From Terrabacter sp. 28 (GTDB taxonomy: Bacteria > Actinomycetota > Actinomycetes > Actinomycetales > Dermatophilaceae), in the NCBI GenBank assembly GCA_000955875.1, contig JYOE01000003.1, positions 62,001 through 126,000 of the forward strand: a DNA stretch of 64,000 nucleotides. Reading direction: 5' to 3'. A program made the position numbers and the translations under genes. Shown here piece after piece: positions 12,014 to 21,350 of the stretch. Within the stretch, counting starts at the first letter, position 1, and each line of letters begins with the position of its first letter. Below the pieces are notes generated by a model that saw only the letters and a list, made by a program, of their open reading frames with translations, was not told the origin of the DNA and ran no database searches.

Positions 12014-12430
12014 TTACTTGGGAGCCTTGACGACAGCCGGCACGCCAACAGCCAAGCAACCGGCAGGCACATCTGTCAGCACTACTGCATTAGCCCCAAT
12101 AGACGCGCCGTCTCCTATGCACACAGGGCCTAACACCACTGCACCAGCCCCCACGAGCACGTTGCGCCCAAGCGTCGGGGTGCCGTGAATGCCCGACCTG
12201 CCGCCCAGGGTGACGTTCTGCAGAACGACCGAGCCTTGACCTATCACGACATCATCGCCGATGACTACGCCCAGCGCCCTGTGTGGGAATCGAACCGATT
12301 CATGGATCGATGCCAAATACGAAATCTCACAACTGAACAGGATGCGCATGCATCGACCCACGACGGAAGGAAGGAGCGGCACACGATGCCCGTGCAACCA
12401 TGAAGCTAAACGGACCATACCTACCACCAT
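12014..12430 (-). CDS. Serine acetyltransferase-like hexapeptide transferase
   Basis: A 138-residue protein matching the C-terminal hexapeptide part of CysE-like enzymes: F-P-H-R-A-L-G-V-V-I-G-D-D-V-V-I-G, N-V-T-L-G-G-R and P-T-L-G-R-N-V-L-V-G-A-G-A-V-V-L-G-P, ending V-P-A-V-V-K. The alpha-helical N-domain of true CysE is missing, so this is the short form seen in polysaccharide loci that acetylates sugars. The first two thirds contain a hydrophobic stretch and a Cys-rich segment. ATG at 12430 lies 5 nt after the flippase stop (12436); an alternative ATG sits at 12418. It is cotranscribed with Wzx and Wzy. Confidence 0.75.
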   Translation of the reverse strand: MVVGMVRLASWLHGHRVPLLPSVVGRCMRILFSCEISYLASIHESVRFPHRALGVVIGDDVVIGQGSVVLQNVTLGGRSGIHGTPTLGRNVLVGAGAVVLGPVCIGDGASIGANAVVLTDVPAGCLAVGVPAVVKAPK

Positions 12431-12435
12431 GGCAG

Positions 12436-13860
12436 CTATTCCCTTCCCGCCCGGCGCCGCACCAGCGCAACTGGCGCGACAACTGACCCTGCAAACATTG
12501 CCTTCAGGCCGAGCCCCAAGTCTTGAGCGGCACGTCTGGGCCAAGCCCAATCGTTATACGCAAGTGACATCACAACGCTGGGCACCAAGATGCCCCAGAT
12601 CCCCCAGCCCAGAACCGTAACGCACACAACCATTCCAGCGATGGTCGCCACTGCCGTAAGAGCGTAGGCCTTTGCCATGGGCACGCGATTCGCGGTTGCC
12701 AAGAGTCCGCTGCAAAGTGCGTACTGATTTACCGCCCACTCATTCACCAGAAACACGCCCGCCGGAACAATCGGGAGGAGACGCAGGTCAGAGCCGAGCC
12801 ACCCGAAGGCGGCATTCCCTAGCATCAGAGCCGCAACACCCAAAAACGCCATAGTGTAGGCGGCCATTCCCAGCGCGAAGACGAAGCGCTTGCGCAACCG
12901 GTCCACCTGACCACGGATGCGCAGGCTAGTGAACTCAGAAAGGAATGCATTGAACGGGGAGTTCGCTACGACCTTCACGAGTCCTACCAGCTGCACAGTG
13001 GCTCCCAGCGCCGCAACGGTTGACAACGGCAAAGCTAAGGACCCGACTAGAACCGGCGCGGACGTCATGGCGTACTGAGAGACGCTGACGATTCCCTGAC
13101 GATAGGAATTGGGCCACAATGTCGAAAGTATTTCAATCCTTGATTTCATAGAAGTCCGAGGGAGCGGGACTTGCACAGCGCCCTGAACCGCGCGGAAGAA
13201 ATACCGACGCGAGAAGAGGCGAAAGATGACTCCAGATATCAGGTAGGCGGCAGCAACTCCCAAGAGGCCACCGCCTCGAATCAAGACTAGCGCCGTCAGA
13301 ATTAGTTGCGCCACTTTACTCGCTACATTTGCTTTGGCACTTTCAGCGACGCATCCTAGCCCCCGAAGAAGGGGGTTCCAAAACGACAGTGCCATATTCA
13401 TTGCAACAGCAACTGAGTAGACCGCCCAAGCGAGCAGGGCAGTCTGGGCCGAAATTTCACCTCGGGCGGCCCGCAACACCTGCGCTGTCCCAAGACCTAG
13501 GCATAGCGCTAAGACAGCGATTCCCAAACCGAGATACGCCGATCTACATGCGGCCAGCACCCCAGCGAGTAGAGTGACATTCGGCCCCTTGGCCTCGTCA
13601 ACCGCGAACCCCTGACCGCTGAGCCGATCTGCTCCCATCCAGGCGACGGTCACATTCCGTGAGACTGTAGTCACCAGGCCAAAGTCTAAAACCGTCGTGA
13701 TTGTCCCTACCGCCGCAAATATGTACCAGAGGCCCAGTTCCTCGGTGGACAAGAACTTGACCAAGAGCGGCAAGAGAAGCAGATTGACTCCCGTCCCGAG
13801 AGCCAAACCAGCGTACGTCCAAACTATATCGTTGCGCGAGATTCGGATATCTTTGATCAT
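12436..13860 (-). CDS. Wzx-like polysaccharide flippase (MOP superfamily)
   Basis: A 474-residue polytopic membrane protein with about 12 hydrophobic segments spread along its whole length, beginning I-V-W-T-Y-A-G-L-A-L-G-T-G-V-N-L-L-L-L-P (12-31), the usual first helix of polysaccharide-synthase flippases. It would move undecaprenyl-linked repeat units across the membrane. Its start overlaps the Wzy stop by 4 nt (13857-13860), tying it to the polymerase. Codon use is less GC-rich than in flanking regions. Substrate specificity cannot be read. The Wzx call rests on topology, length and genomic company. Confidence 0.85.
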   Translation of the reverse strand: MIKDIRISRNDIVWTYAGLALGTGVNLLLLPLLVKFLSTEELGLWYIFAAVGTITTVLDFGLVTTVSRNVTVAWMGADRLSGQGFAVDEAKGPNVTLLAGVLAACRSAYLGLGIAVLALCLGLGTAQVLRAARGEISAQTALLAWAVYSVAVAMNMALSFWNPLLRGLGCVAESAKANVASKVAQLILTALVLIRGGGLLGVAAAYLISGVIFRLFSRRYFFRAVQGAVQVPLPRTSMKSRIEILSTLWPNSYRQGIVSVSQYAMTSAPVLVGSLALPLSTVAALGATVQLVGLVKVVANSPFNAFLSEFTSLRIRGQVDRLRKRFVFALGMAAYTMAFLGVAALMLGNAAFGWLGSDLRLLPIVPAGVFLVNEWAVNQYALCSGLLATANRVPMAKAYALTAVATIAGMVVCVTVLGWGIWGILVPSVVMSLAYNDWAWPRRAAQDLGLGLKAMFAGSVVAPVALVRRRAGRE

Positions 13861-15278
13861 GATCGCGCAACCTTATGAGCGGAACGCGCCCACCGATTCG
13901 AAGTCGAATCCAAATGCGCCAAGATCATTCCAGGTATGAGTGGAAATGAGATCAACGCAATAAGAGTGGAAATCGAGTTCGCATGGAACAGCGTCCCGGA
14001 CACTAGGGCGAACGAACCAAGGTATACAGCTGCCGGTGAGCGCTCTGGGTCAATGACGGCGCGTTGCCCGATGGCCGCGAGCAGGATTCCCACGACTAAT
14101 CCCACGGGTGCCAACAGAATGCCTGCATAAAAAGCCGTCTGAATCGAAGCTGGAATGATGAATCCACCACCCACGATCGAGCTGCGATCCAGGTAACTCC
14201 AATTATAGAACTGGCTAGTTCTATCAGTTAGGTCTGCGTATGCCGAGATGCCGGGGACATTTCCAATCAGGTCGTTGATCAACGTACTGGGAGACGCATA
14301 GGATCCGTATACACCGATGGACCTAAGGCCCACCGCATACTCCTGTGGGCCCATCAAGTATGTCGACAGGTAATTGGCACCCCAACCGGCACTTGCCGAT
14401 ATCCCACCCTGGCCGGACTTTTGGATAGTTACCGTTACTGTCGCCAGTACGATTCCGCCGCCGAGCATGAGCAGGGTGATCTTACGTGAGCGTGGCATGA
14501 GAATCCACAAAGCCACCGCGCTAGCGGCCAATGGGATGAAGAACGAGGCACGGCTTGTTGCGACGTAGACGAGATTCAGCGCGACGATCACAGACATAGC
14601 GACCATCGGATAGTGCCGCGCAGGCATTCGCCGATAAGCTTGCACCGCCCAAGAAATGACCACCGCTGGAGCCAGCATGCGTGCCAAATTGGAAAGACTG
14701 GCGAGCGAGTCGTATCCAGACGTGTATGACGCAATCAGGTTTCGTGCAGTTGTAGTGATCTCTGCGGTGAAGAATGAGTATCGCTCGCGCACTGCAGACA
14801 AAAGGAACAGCGGAGACGAAGCAACTACGAACGCGCCCAAGAAGAACGTCGTTTGCCGCGACTTGCGTTCAACCGGCGCATCAGGTGATTCATCTCTCGC
14901 ACCGTTTGGGGCAAGCCAGCAGGTAACTGCGAGGACCAGAAAGCCCGAGGCGCAGCCTTCGAAACTCATAAACAAAACCGCATCGCCGTACTCTTCTGGC
15001 TGCACGGGCGCGTGGGTGGAGTAGAAAAAGTCGACGCCCGCCAATTGCATCAATACCGGAGTGACGACGAACCGGAGGAGCAGCAGTGTAAGGAACATCG
15101 CGTGCAGGTGACGAAACGACGGCCTCATCGAGCTTGCCCTCAGCACCAGCAAACTAGCGATTCCGTACGTAAGGGGCAGCATCCAGAGGGGGCCGAAGTC
15201 CGCATTTGAGGAGGTCGAACCCATCCAGATGGCCGCAATAGCGGCCACACCCACGTGCCCGAATGCCTTTGTGAGCAA
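13857..15278 (-). CDS. Wzy-like oligosaccharide repeat-unit polymerase
   Basis: A 473-residue integral membrane protein with about 11-12 hydrophobic segments and a long external loop near residues 310-370 (the Y-W/R-rich N-W-S-Y-L-D-R-S region), as in O-antigen polymerases. It lacks Wzx or transporter motifs. It lies directly between the flippase (4-nt overlap) and a GT4 transferase whose stop is 1 nt beyond its start. Wzy proteins are poorly conserved, so the call is based on topology, size and location in a Wzx/Wzy/Wzz set. Confidence 0.78.
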   Translation of the reverse strand: MLTKAFGHVGVAAIAAIWMGSTSSNADFGPLWMLPLTYGIASLLVLRASSMRPSFRHLHAMFLTLLLLRFVVTPVLMQLAGVDFFYSTHAPVQPEEYGDAVLFMSFEGCASGFLVLAVTCWLAPNGARDESPDAPVERKSRQTTFFLGAFVVASSPLFLLSAVRERYSFFTAEITTTARNLIASYTSGYDSLASLSNLARMLAPAVVISWAVQAYRRMPARHYPMVAMSVIVALNLVYVATSRASFFIPLAASAVALWILMPRSRKITLLMLGGGIVLATVTVTIQKSGQGGISASAGWGANYLSTYLMGPQEYAVGLRSIGVYGSYASPSTLINDLIGNVPGISAYADLTDRTSQFYNWSYLDRSSIVGGGFIIPASIQTAFYAGILLAPVGLVVGILLAAIGQRAVIDPERSPAAVYLGSFALVSGTLFHANSISTLIALISFPLIPGMILAHLDSTSNRWARSAHKVARS

Positions 15279-15279
15279 A

Positions 15280-16488
15280 TCAAGTCCCAGCTAGTTCAAG
15301 GAATAGCGGGTTCGGATCTATACCGTGACCTCGCCCGCCCCGATCGCGATCTGGGCTTGCCTGCGTGACCCTCACAACCTCCTGAATCGCATCCGCTAGC
15401 GCCGCCGGATCCATTTCGCAAACGAGACCAACATCGCGGCCGGGCACTTGGCTTCTGGCCGTACGATAATTCGTTACCACCACGCGCACGCCGCACGCAA
15501 TCGCCTCGTCAACCGCAGCCGATCTCCCCTCCGACCTAGAGGGCAGCACAAAGACGTCTGCCCCGGCAAGGTAGTCGGTGACATTAGTCCTGAAGCCTTC
15601 CAATCTCATGGAGTCCTGCAGGTTGCGCGCGAGGATATCACGCTGGAGCGAACTGTGTTGCTCTCCATCTCCCAGAACAATCCACTCGACCGACACGCCA
15701 CGGTCTATGAGAAGCTGACAGGCAGCCACTGCCAGGTCGACGCCCTTGTCTCTGTCCAGCCGCGTCACCGTGAGCAATTTGAGGTGGCGAGGGTACATAT
15801 ATGGATTTGCATTCACGGCGGCACGGCCATAAAACTTCCATGGAATGAGTTGCTGAAAGACTTGGAGTCGACTATTCAACGTCGGAAATAGGTCATTAAA
15901 GATTTGCGAGCACTCCGACGAGACACTCAAGGCGCCGTCCGTTTTCGAAAAGTACAACTCATCTAGCGAACGGTCGAACGTCGTCCTACTGTAGTCGCCG
16001 ATCACCCAGTGGTATTTGCGCTTCGCCCGGAGGCAATCAACCGCGAAATAGGTAGACAGTCCAGATGAAACCGCGAACACGGCATCGTACACGGTGTCGG
16101 TGGAGTGAAGCGGAACTTTGGCCGCATGCCAAACCCTCTGTCTCCAGGGGTTTACAGGCCTTCCCATTGCCTTGGCGATGCCCCCCCTGAGATACAGGGA
16201 CGCGGCACGGACTCGCCGGTGACGAAGGAGTTCTAATAGATCACGGATTTCGGAGCCACGATTCATCTGGGCTGCGAGCGCCAGTGTGGATACGTCGCTT
16301 ACGACTGCAGACTCACGTAGATAGCCTTCAAGTGACCCATTCGGCTGCAGGGAAAATATAGCGACGTTGAATTTTTTTATGTCTAGTTCATCAACGAGAG
16401 CGACTAATCCTTTTTGCGGCCCGCCGATGTCTAAGTTGTTGGCTACAAAAGCGATGTTACGCCTCACTGGCAACAGCCTCTCCGGCAT
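15280..16488 (-). CDS. Family 4 (GT-B) glycosyltransferase
   Basis: A 402-residue GT-B enzyme. The N-terminal domain starts I-A-F-V-A-N-N-L-D-I-G-G-P-Q-K-G-L (12-28), the acceptor-side motif of GT4. The C-terminal half has L-L-T-V-T-R-L-D-R-D-K-G-V-D (about 235-248) and the donor motif S-R-S-E-G-R-S-A-A-V-D-E-A (about 318-330), the E-x7-E pair of retaining transferases. Starts at 16488 (ATG) or at an internal GTG (16467) are both possible; the ATG overlaps the GT2 stop by 32 nt, the GTG by 11. Donor and acceptor unknown. Confidence 0.83.
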   Translation of the reverse strand: MPERLLPVRRNIAFVANNLDIGGPQKGLVALVDELDIKKFNVAIFSLQPNGSLEGYLRESAVVSDVSTLALAAQMNRGSEIRDLLELLRHRRVRAASLYLRGGIAKAMGRPVNPWRQRVWHAAKVPLHSTDTVYDAVFAVSSGLSTYFAVDCLRAKRKYHWVIGDYSRTTFDRSLDELYFSKTDGALSVSSECSQIFNDLFPTLNSRLQVFQQLIPWKFYGRAAVNANPYMYPRHLKLLTVTRLDRDKGVDLAVAACQLLIDRGVSVEWIVLGDGEQHSSLQRDILARNLQDSMRLEGFRTNVTDYLAGADVFVLPSRSEGRSAAVDEAIACGVRVVVTNYRTARSQVPGRDVGLVCEMDPAALADAIQEVVRVTQASPDRDRGGRGHGIDPNPLFLELAGT

Positions 16489-17545
16489 ATCGCCACATCT
16501 TTATCCGATCCAATTGCGCCCTGGCCATCAACAGCAGATGCGCCCCGAAATAGTAGCGCTTGCGTAGCAGCCAGCACATCGCGCGCTTCCCCAACGGAAT
16601 TGACCGCCAGTCAAGTTGCTTGAACGCACCCTCCCTGTCCACCGCGAGCAGGAGCTCCCTCATGGTACGCCCGGTTGCACGCGATCCCCGAATCCGATGG
16701 TTCCGGTACAAATAGGTGAGGACCGACAGATCACCGTGCAACGCGGCAACCTCCAATTGTGGACGATACGACGGCTCGGTACTCAGAATTGCCGAAAGTT
16801 CGGCGTCCAGGGCTCGATAGTTTGCCCAAGCGTTTGCTAAAGCCGTATTGGTCCGCGATGCAGGATTCCACCTGTAGTGGTAGGGGGCCCAGTCTTTCAT
16901 ATAATAGAAATCCTTCGAGCGCCACATCGCCTGTACAGAAAATGTGAAATCCTGAGCGGCCCTAAGGGCCTCATTGAAAATGATCTGCTGGTCCAGCAAA
17001 TGCTGTCGGCGGTAAATCTTGGTTACTAAGCGGTATGGCCAGTCGCGAGTCAGAGTTCTTGACGCTGCCAACGTAGGAAAAATCTCGTTCTCAATGTCGC
17101 GGCGCGAGTATTTGCCAGCTCTGGCTTTGTTCGTTTCGATCCCGGAACCTGAAGGGGTGTGAAACATGAGATCACAAGAGACGGCGTCGTAGCTGTTCAG
17201 TTCCGTGATCTTCATCATGCGCGAATACATCTCACTGTCGATCCAGTCGTCAGCGTCGACGAACGCTACATACTCGCCTTTTGCCGCGCCAAGTCCCAAA
17301 TTCCTGGCTCGCGCGGAGCCGCCGTTGGCTTGCGTGAATATGCGAAGTCGCGAATCGTGGCTCGCGAGATCTCGAGCCACCCTCAATGTTTCGTCAGTCG
17401 ATCCATCATCGACGAGCAGAATCTCCAGATGAGGATACGTTTGCCGCTGGATGCTGTTGATGCATTCCGCCAGATGCTTGTCAGCGTTGTACGCGGGGAT
17501 GATGATACTCAATAGGCTTGGTTCGGACGTTCTCAAGTCATTCAC
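16457..17545 (-). CDS. Family 2 glycosyltransferase
   Basis: A 362-residue inverting GT-A glycosyltransferase. L-S-I-I-I-P-A-Y-N-A-D-K-H-L and L-L-V-D-D-G-S-T-D-E-T form the nucleotide site, and A-F-V-D-A-D-D-W-I is the metal-binding DxD; N-G-G-S-A-R-A-R-N-L-G lies between. The C-terminal third is basic and rich in aromatics. GTG at 17545 overlaps the upstream epimerase stop by 8 nt (GTGAATGA) and is preferred over ATG at 17572. It adds one sugar of the repeat unit on the cytoplasmic lipid carrier; the sugar is unknown. Confidence 0.85.
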   Translation of the reverse strand: MNDLRTSEPSLLSIIIPAYNADKHLAECINSIQRQTYPHLEILLVDDGSTDETLRVARDLASHDSRLRIFTQANGGSARARNLGLGAAKGEYVAFVDADDWIDSEMYSRMMKITELNSYDAVSCDLMFHTPSGSGIETNKARAGKYSRRDIENEIFPTLAASRTLTRDWPYRLVTKIYRRQHLLDQQIIFNEALRAAQDFTFSVQAMWRSKDFYYMKDWAPYHYRWNPASRTNTALANAWANYRALDAELSAILSTEPSYRPQLEVAALHGDLSVLTYLYRNHRIRGSRATGRTMRELLLAVDREGAFKQLDWRSIPLGKRAMCWLLRKRYYFGAHLLLMARAQLDRIKMWRYAGEAVASEA

Positions 17546-18467
17546 GGGCCTGCTCCTCCAGTTGCGCAGCAAGTAGCCGCCAATCGTCAGCGCTATATGG
17601 GATTCCCCAACCCGCAGCGCTTAGCCAGTTTGCCGCGTCCTGTTCTTGTCCGAACCACAGCATTTCCAGACGCTTCCTATTGGCCGCGACCGCTGGCGTC
17701 TTGGGTGCGACAGTCAATACGCCGAGCACGGCTCGGGCCGCATCTACGGGAATGTGCATGGGCTCGCGGCCTCCAAGATCCCGCAGAATGCCGGCAGTGG
17801 TGACGCCCTCGTACGGATGTAAGACCACGTCTGGAGGGGCCTCGGCCAACGCTATAAAGGTCGCGGCAGACGCGACACTTGAAACGAGTGTCTGCGGCGT
17901 CGGTAGGTCTCCAGCCCCCGCCACTGAGCTAAGTCGGGAGCGGGCGATCCGCCACACTTGGCGCGTCACCTGGCGATCGCTCCCGTGAACCGAGGTTGGT
18001 CGGTAGATGACAGTATTGCCGCTGCCACCAAGCATTCTCTCCCCCAATTCCTTGCTTTTGGTGTACGGCGAGATTGGGGCGTAGTTGCGGGACGCGTCAA
18101 GCCGAGCGAGGCCCGCCTGCACACCTGCAGACGAGATATGAAGGAAGCGATGCGTCTGAACACGCCGAGCGGCGCGACCAATGATCGCAGGCATTAGTGC
18201 GTTGGCCCCGAAGAGTTCATCGCCAGATGCACCCGCCCGGGCGACGCCCGCTGCATTAACGACGATGTCACATCCAGAGATGGATTGCGTCAAAGCAGCA
18301 AGCTCCGACCCAGCGCCATTCGCCGCTTTCTCCAAATCAAGGATGTTCCTGGCGCTAGTACGCAGACGAGGGGCTGGGATTCTTACGATCCTCGAGACAT
18401 GCGGCATCAGAGCGGAACATACTGCCGATCCGATGAAACCAGAGGCTCCGACGACCCCGACGATCAC
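17538..18467 (-). CDS. NAD-dependent nucleotide-sugar epimerase/reductase (WbpK/WbpV-like)
   Basis: A 309-residue extended SDR protein. G-V-V-G-A-S-G-F-I-G-S (4-14) is the NAD motif; S-S-A-G-V near 112 and Y-T-K-S-K near 133 give Ser and Tyr-x3-Lys. GTG at 18467 follows AGGAGA by 8 nt and places the Rossmann motif at the N-terminus; the longer frame to 18602 overlaps the next gene. Gene order epimerase, WbpL-like transferase, WbpM-like dehydratase copies the Pseudomonas wbpK/V-wbpL-wbpM arrangement, where this enzyme reduces the 4-keto intermediate to UDP-D-FucNAc or UDP-QuiNAc. That function is inferred from order. Confidence 0.75.
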   Translation of the reverse strand: MIVGVVGASGFIGSAVCSALMPHVSRIVRIPAPRLRTSARNILDLEKAANGAGSELAALTQSISGCDIVVNAAGVARAGASGDELFGANALMPAIIGRAARRVQTHRFLHISSAGVQAGLARLDASRNYAPISPYTKSKELGERMLGGSGNTVIYRPTSVHGSDRQVTRQVWRIARSRLSSVAGAGDLPTPQTLVSSVASAATFIALAEAPPDVVLHPYEGVTTAGILRDLGGREPMHIPVDAARAVLGVLTVAPKTPAVAANRKRLEMLWFGQEQDAANWLSAAGWGIPYSADDWRLLAAQLEEQARE

Positions 18468-18582
18468 AGGCGTGTCTCCTGGCGAGGGCGCCCTTGTGTG
18501 GAAGTTCTCATGGCGAGGTCGCACATGCCGCTGTTCGCGGTCAGAGCTTCCGGGCGGAAATTGGCACGAGGCACCAATCGAT

Positions 18583-19527
18583 TCATGACCGACTTTCGGC
18601 AAAGTGGGGCAGGCCCAAAAAGACGCCGGTCACCACCACCGTCACGACCAGCCCCAACGTAATTGGCAATAGAACCCAGGCCGAGAGAATCAGCGCAGAG
18701 GCCACGAAGACCACCGAGGCGACTTTTGGGTGCGAAATTCCAGCTACCGAGACCAAACGCTGGTAGGCGTGGTCTTTGTGGGCCTCGAGGAGTGGCTGGC
18801 CGCGGTGCCGCCGGCGGGCAAGGGTCAGCGCAACATCGCCGACGTACAGAGCCAAGGGCGAGAGTAGGATACCCAGGGGGACATCTTGGGGGACAGAAAT
18901 CGTTGCACCCGCTGCGATGATGCCGCCCATCAAGTAGCTGCCCGAGTCCCCCAGGAACAGGCGCGCGTCTGGCACATTCCACGGCAGAAAGCCCAGGGCC
19001 GCGCCGAGCGACATCGCTCCGAGCGTCGTGAGGGCACCCAAGCCAACACTGGTTCCTAGGATCACGGCGGCAACGCCCCACACCACTAGCACCGCTCCGC
19101 TGATGCCGTTAATCCCATCCATGAAGTTGACGACATTGACAATCACGGGAAACAACAGCGCTGCGAGGACTGCCACCCATAAACCGCCAGACGCTGAACC
19201 GAGCAGGGCGCCTACTAGTACTTGCATAGCCAGACGGGGCGCGGGCGAAAGGGAGACCAGATCGTCAACAAAGCCAACGGCACACAACGCGCTCGCCGCG
19301 CCCAGTGCCAGCCAGTTCACTTCTTCCCCGAGCCATCGAGCGGTGGCTGCGGCGGCCAAGATCCCGATGAGGCACGCGAGACCACCGGCCCGAGGCACGG
19401 GCAAAACGTGCGAAGAGCGATGATTCGGCACGTCGAGAATCTGCTTGCGGATTAGTAGCGAGCGAATGAAAGGTGCGCTTGCTGCGGTCGATAAAGCTCC
19501 GATAGCGGCAATGATAAAGACTGTCAC
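18583..19527 (-). CDS. Undecaprenyl-phosphate sugar-1-phosphate transferase (WecA/WbpL family)
   Basis: A 314-residue protein with about 9-10 membrane segments. Family motifs in order: D-V-P-N-H-R-S-S-H-x5-R-A-G-G near residues 32-49, V-G-F-V-D-D-L-V-S (about 83-91), N-F-M-D-G-I-N-G-I (about 134-142), F-L-G-D-S-G-S-Y and H-A-Y-Q-R-L near 252. These carry the metal-binding Asp residues and the sugar-recognition loop. It starts repeat-unit synthesis by moving N-acetylhexosamine-1-phosphate to undecaprenyl phosphate. GTG at 19527 overlaps the upstream stop as GTGA. The D-V-P-N-x-R-S-S-H form is of the WbpL type, pointing to FucNAc or QuiNAc as first sugar. Confidence 0.88.
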   Translation of the reverse strand: MTVFIIAAIGALSTAASAPFIRSLLIRKQILDVPNHRSSHVLPVPRAGGLACLIGILAAAATARWLGEEVNWLALGAASALCAVGFVDDLVSLSPAPRLAMQVLVGALLGSASGGLWVAVLAALLFPVIVNVVNFMDGINGISGAVLVVWGVAAVILGTSVGLGALTTLGAMSLGAALGFLPWNVPDARLFLGDSGSYLMGGIIAAGATISVPQDVPLGILLSPLALYVGDVALTLARRRHRGQPLLEAHKDHAYQRLVSVAGISHPKVASVVFVASALILSAWVLLPITLGLVVTVVVTGVFLGLPHFAESRS

Positions 19528-21350
19528 GACGCTCGGCTCCCAACCACTGCGCGAGACAGCGCGCCTGCCTCCGCAGCCATCCATTCCCTAGCCGCTGCCT
19601 GGGACTCCGGCGACAGACGCCGCACCAGATCTGCGTCCATGGGCGGAACATCGACACTATCGACTAGTGGGTGCCCAGTGGTACGGCGCTCCTCGGTCGG
19701 GGAGAACAGCTCCTCGCCGAGTTTCTCGCCCGGCCTTAACCCCGTGAAGACAACCTCGACGTCGCGACGCCCGCTCATCCGGATCATCGTCTCGGCCACT
19801 TCGAGGATCTTCACCTGCTCGCCCATCTCGAGCACCATGACCTCGCCGTCCGTGCCGATCGAGGCAGCCTCGAGCACAAGTTGACAAGCCTCCGGGATAA
19901 GCATGAAGTAGCGCTCGACCTCGGGGTGCGTCACTGTGACAGGGCCTCCCCTCTCGATCTGTGCCGTGAAGGCGTGCACGACGGAGCCGCGCGAGCCGAG
20001 CACGTTCCCAAATCGCACTGACACATATCGGCCATTCGCGCGTCGCGCGAAGTCGGCTGTGAGCCTCTCAGCGACTCGCTTGCTGTAGCCGAGTACACAG
20101 GTGGGGTTGGCCGCCTTGTCCGTAGAGATGTTGATGAAGGTCGAGACCCCCACCCGCTCGGCGGCGTCGAGCACGTTGAGGGTGCCCAAGACATTGCTCT
20201 TCCACGCCTCCTGAGGGTGAGCCTCGAGGAGGGGAAGGTGCTTGAGCGCCGCGGCGTGGAACACGACCTCGGGCTTTGCGCGGTCGAACGCCTCCGTCAG
20301 TGCCGCGGCGTCGCGGATGTCGGCGAGCACGAGATCATCGGACTCAAGAAGGCCGTTCCCTGTGAGACTCATCTGTGTCGCCTGTAAACCCGACTCGTCA
20401 CGGTCGAGCATGAAGAGTCGCGCGGGGCCAAATTTTGCAATCTGTCGGCAGAGTTCGGACCCGATCGATCCGCCCGCGCCGGTGACGAGCACGCGACGCC
20501 CCGAAATCTGCTCGGCAATTACCGTTGTGTCGAGCTTGACCGGGCGCCGCCCCAGCAGGTCCGCGACGTCGAGGTCGCGCAGGTCGGCTGTGGTTGGCCG
20601 GCCGCCGATGATCTCCTTCAGCGGCGGCAGGCTGAGCACGTCGATGCCGGCGTCGGCGGCTTTCGCTGCCAGTTCGCGCAGTAGACCTGCCTCGGCGTTC
20701 GGCACAGCCAGCACCAACGTGTCCGCTTGAAACTTCTCGGCCACAGCGGCGATGTCATTGCGCGTGCCCCGGACCTTGATGCCCTCCATGCGCAGGCGAG
20801 CCTTTGCCCGGTCGTCGTCCAGCAGGGCGACGGGCTGAAATCCACTGTCCTTGTCCCGAAGCATCGCGCGGAGCAGCCGGTGGCCGGCCTCGCCCGCTCC
20901 GAAGATGACGACGCGCCGGGTCTCCTCACTGGCCTGACCCTTGTGAGCCCTCGCAGTGCGGACCACGAAGCGGACAGCGTACATCAGGATGAGGCTGATC
21001 GCGGCGGAGGTCAGCGGCACACCTCTGGGCACGATTGTGGGGCTGCTGACCAAGGCCCAGATGAAGAGCCCGGCCGTGACAATCGAGACGGTGATGCCGA
21101 GGTCGATAACCTCTTCGAAGGAGCCGCGGAGGTGCCCGACCGCGTACGGGCCGAGGATGTGGCCAATGACGATCTGCCCGAGGACGGCAGCCAACGCCAC
21201 CTGAGCAGTGCCGCTCGCGAACTCGGGCCGCAGAGTGAAGTCGAGTCGGAGCCAGACGGCCAGATACAAGGCAGCAACCCAGATGACAGCATCTACGGCG
21301 CACCACAACGTGCGGATCATGAAGGCTCTGCGCTGCACCGACGGCGACAA
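19524..21350 (-). CDS. UDP-N-acetylglucosamine 4,6-dehydratase-type membrane protein (WbpM/PglF/CapD)
   Basis: About 608 residues from TTG 21350 (AGGAG six nt upstream), or 598 from ATG 21320. The N-terminal 150 residues hold four or five membrane segments, followed by a first Rossmann-like domain (V-V-I-F-G-A-G-E-A-G-H-R) and a second catalytic SDR domain with V-L-V-T-G-A-G-G-S-I-G-S-E, I-S-T-D-K-A-A-N-P-T and G-Y-S-K-R-V-A-E. This is the WbpM/PglF architecture that makes the UDP-4-keto-6-deoxy-HexNAc precursor. The open frame upstream to 21980 runs antisense to aquaporin and is not coding. It heads the operon to the epimerase. Confidence 0.88.
   Translation of the reverse strand: MSPSVQRRAFMIRTLWCAVDAVIWVAALYLAVWLRLDFTLRPEFASGTAQVALAAVLGQIVIGHILGPYAVGHLRGSFEEVIDLGITVSIVTAGLFIWALVSSPTIVPRGVPLTSAAISLILMYAVRFVVRTARAHKGQASEETRRVVIFGAGEAGHRLLRAMLRDKDSGFQPVALLDDDRAKARLRMEGIKVRGTRNDIAAVAEKFQADTLVLAVPNAEAGLLRELAAKAADAGIDVLSLPPLKEIIGGRPTTADLRDLDVADLLGRRPVKLDTTVIAEQISGRRVLVTGAGGSIGSELCRQIAKFGPARLFMLDRDESGLQATQMSLTGNGLLESDDLVLADIRDAAALTEAFDRAKPEVVFHAAALKHLPLLEAHPQEAWKSNVLGTLNVLDAAERVGVSTFINISTDKAANPTCVLGYSKRVAERLTADFARRANGRYVSVRFGNVLGSRGSVVHAFTAQIERGGPVTVTHPEVERYFMLIPEACQLVLEAASIGTDGEVMVLEMGEQVKILEVAETMIRMSGRRDVEVVFTGLRPGEKLGEELFSPTEERRTTGHPLVDSVDVPPMDADLVRRLSPESQAAAREWMAAEAGALSRAVVGSRAS

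Noticed and set aside
12275..12300. tRNA T-arm-like sequence (complement reads GGTTCGATTCCCAC)
   Set aside because: It lies inside the hexapeptide transferase gene and there is no acceptor stem, D-arm or anticodon arm around it.
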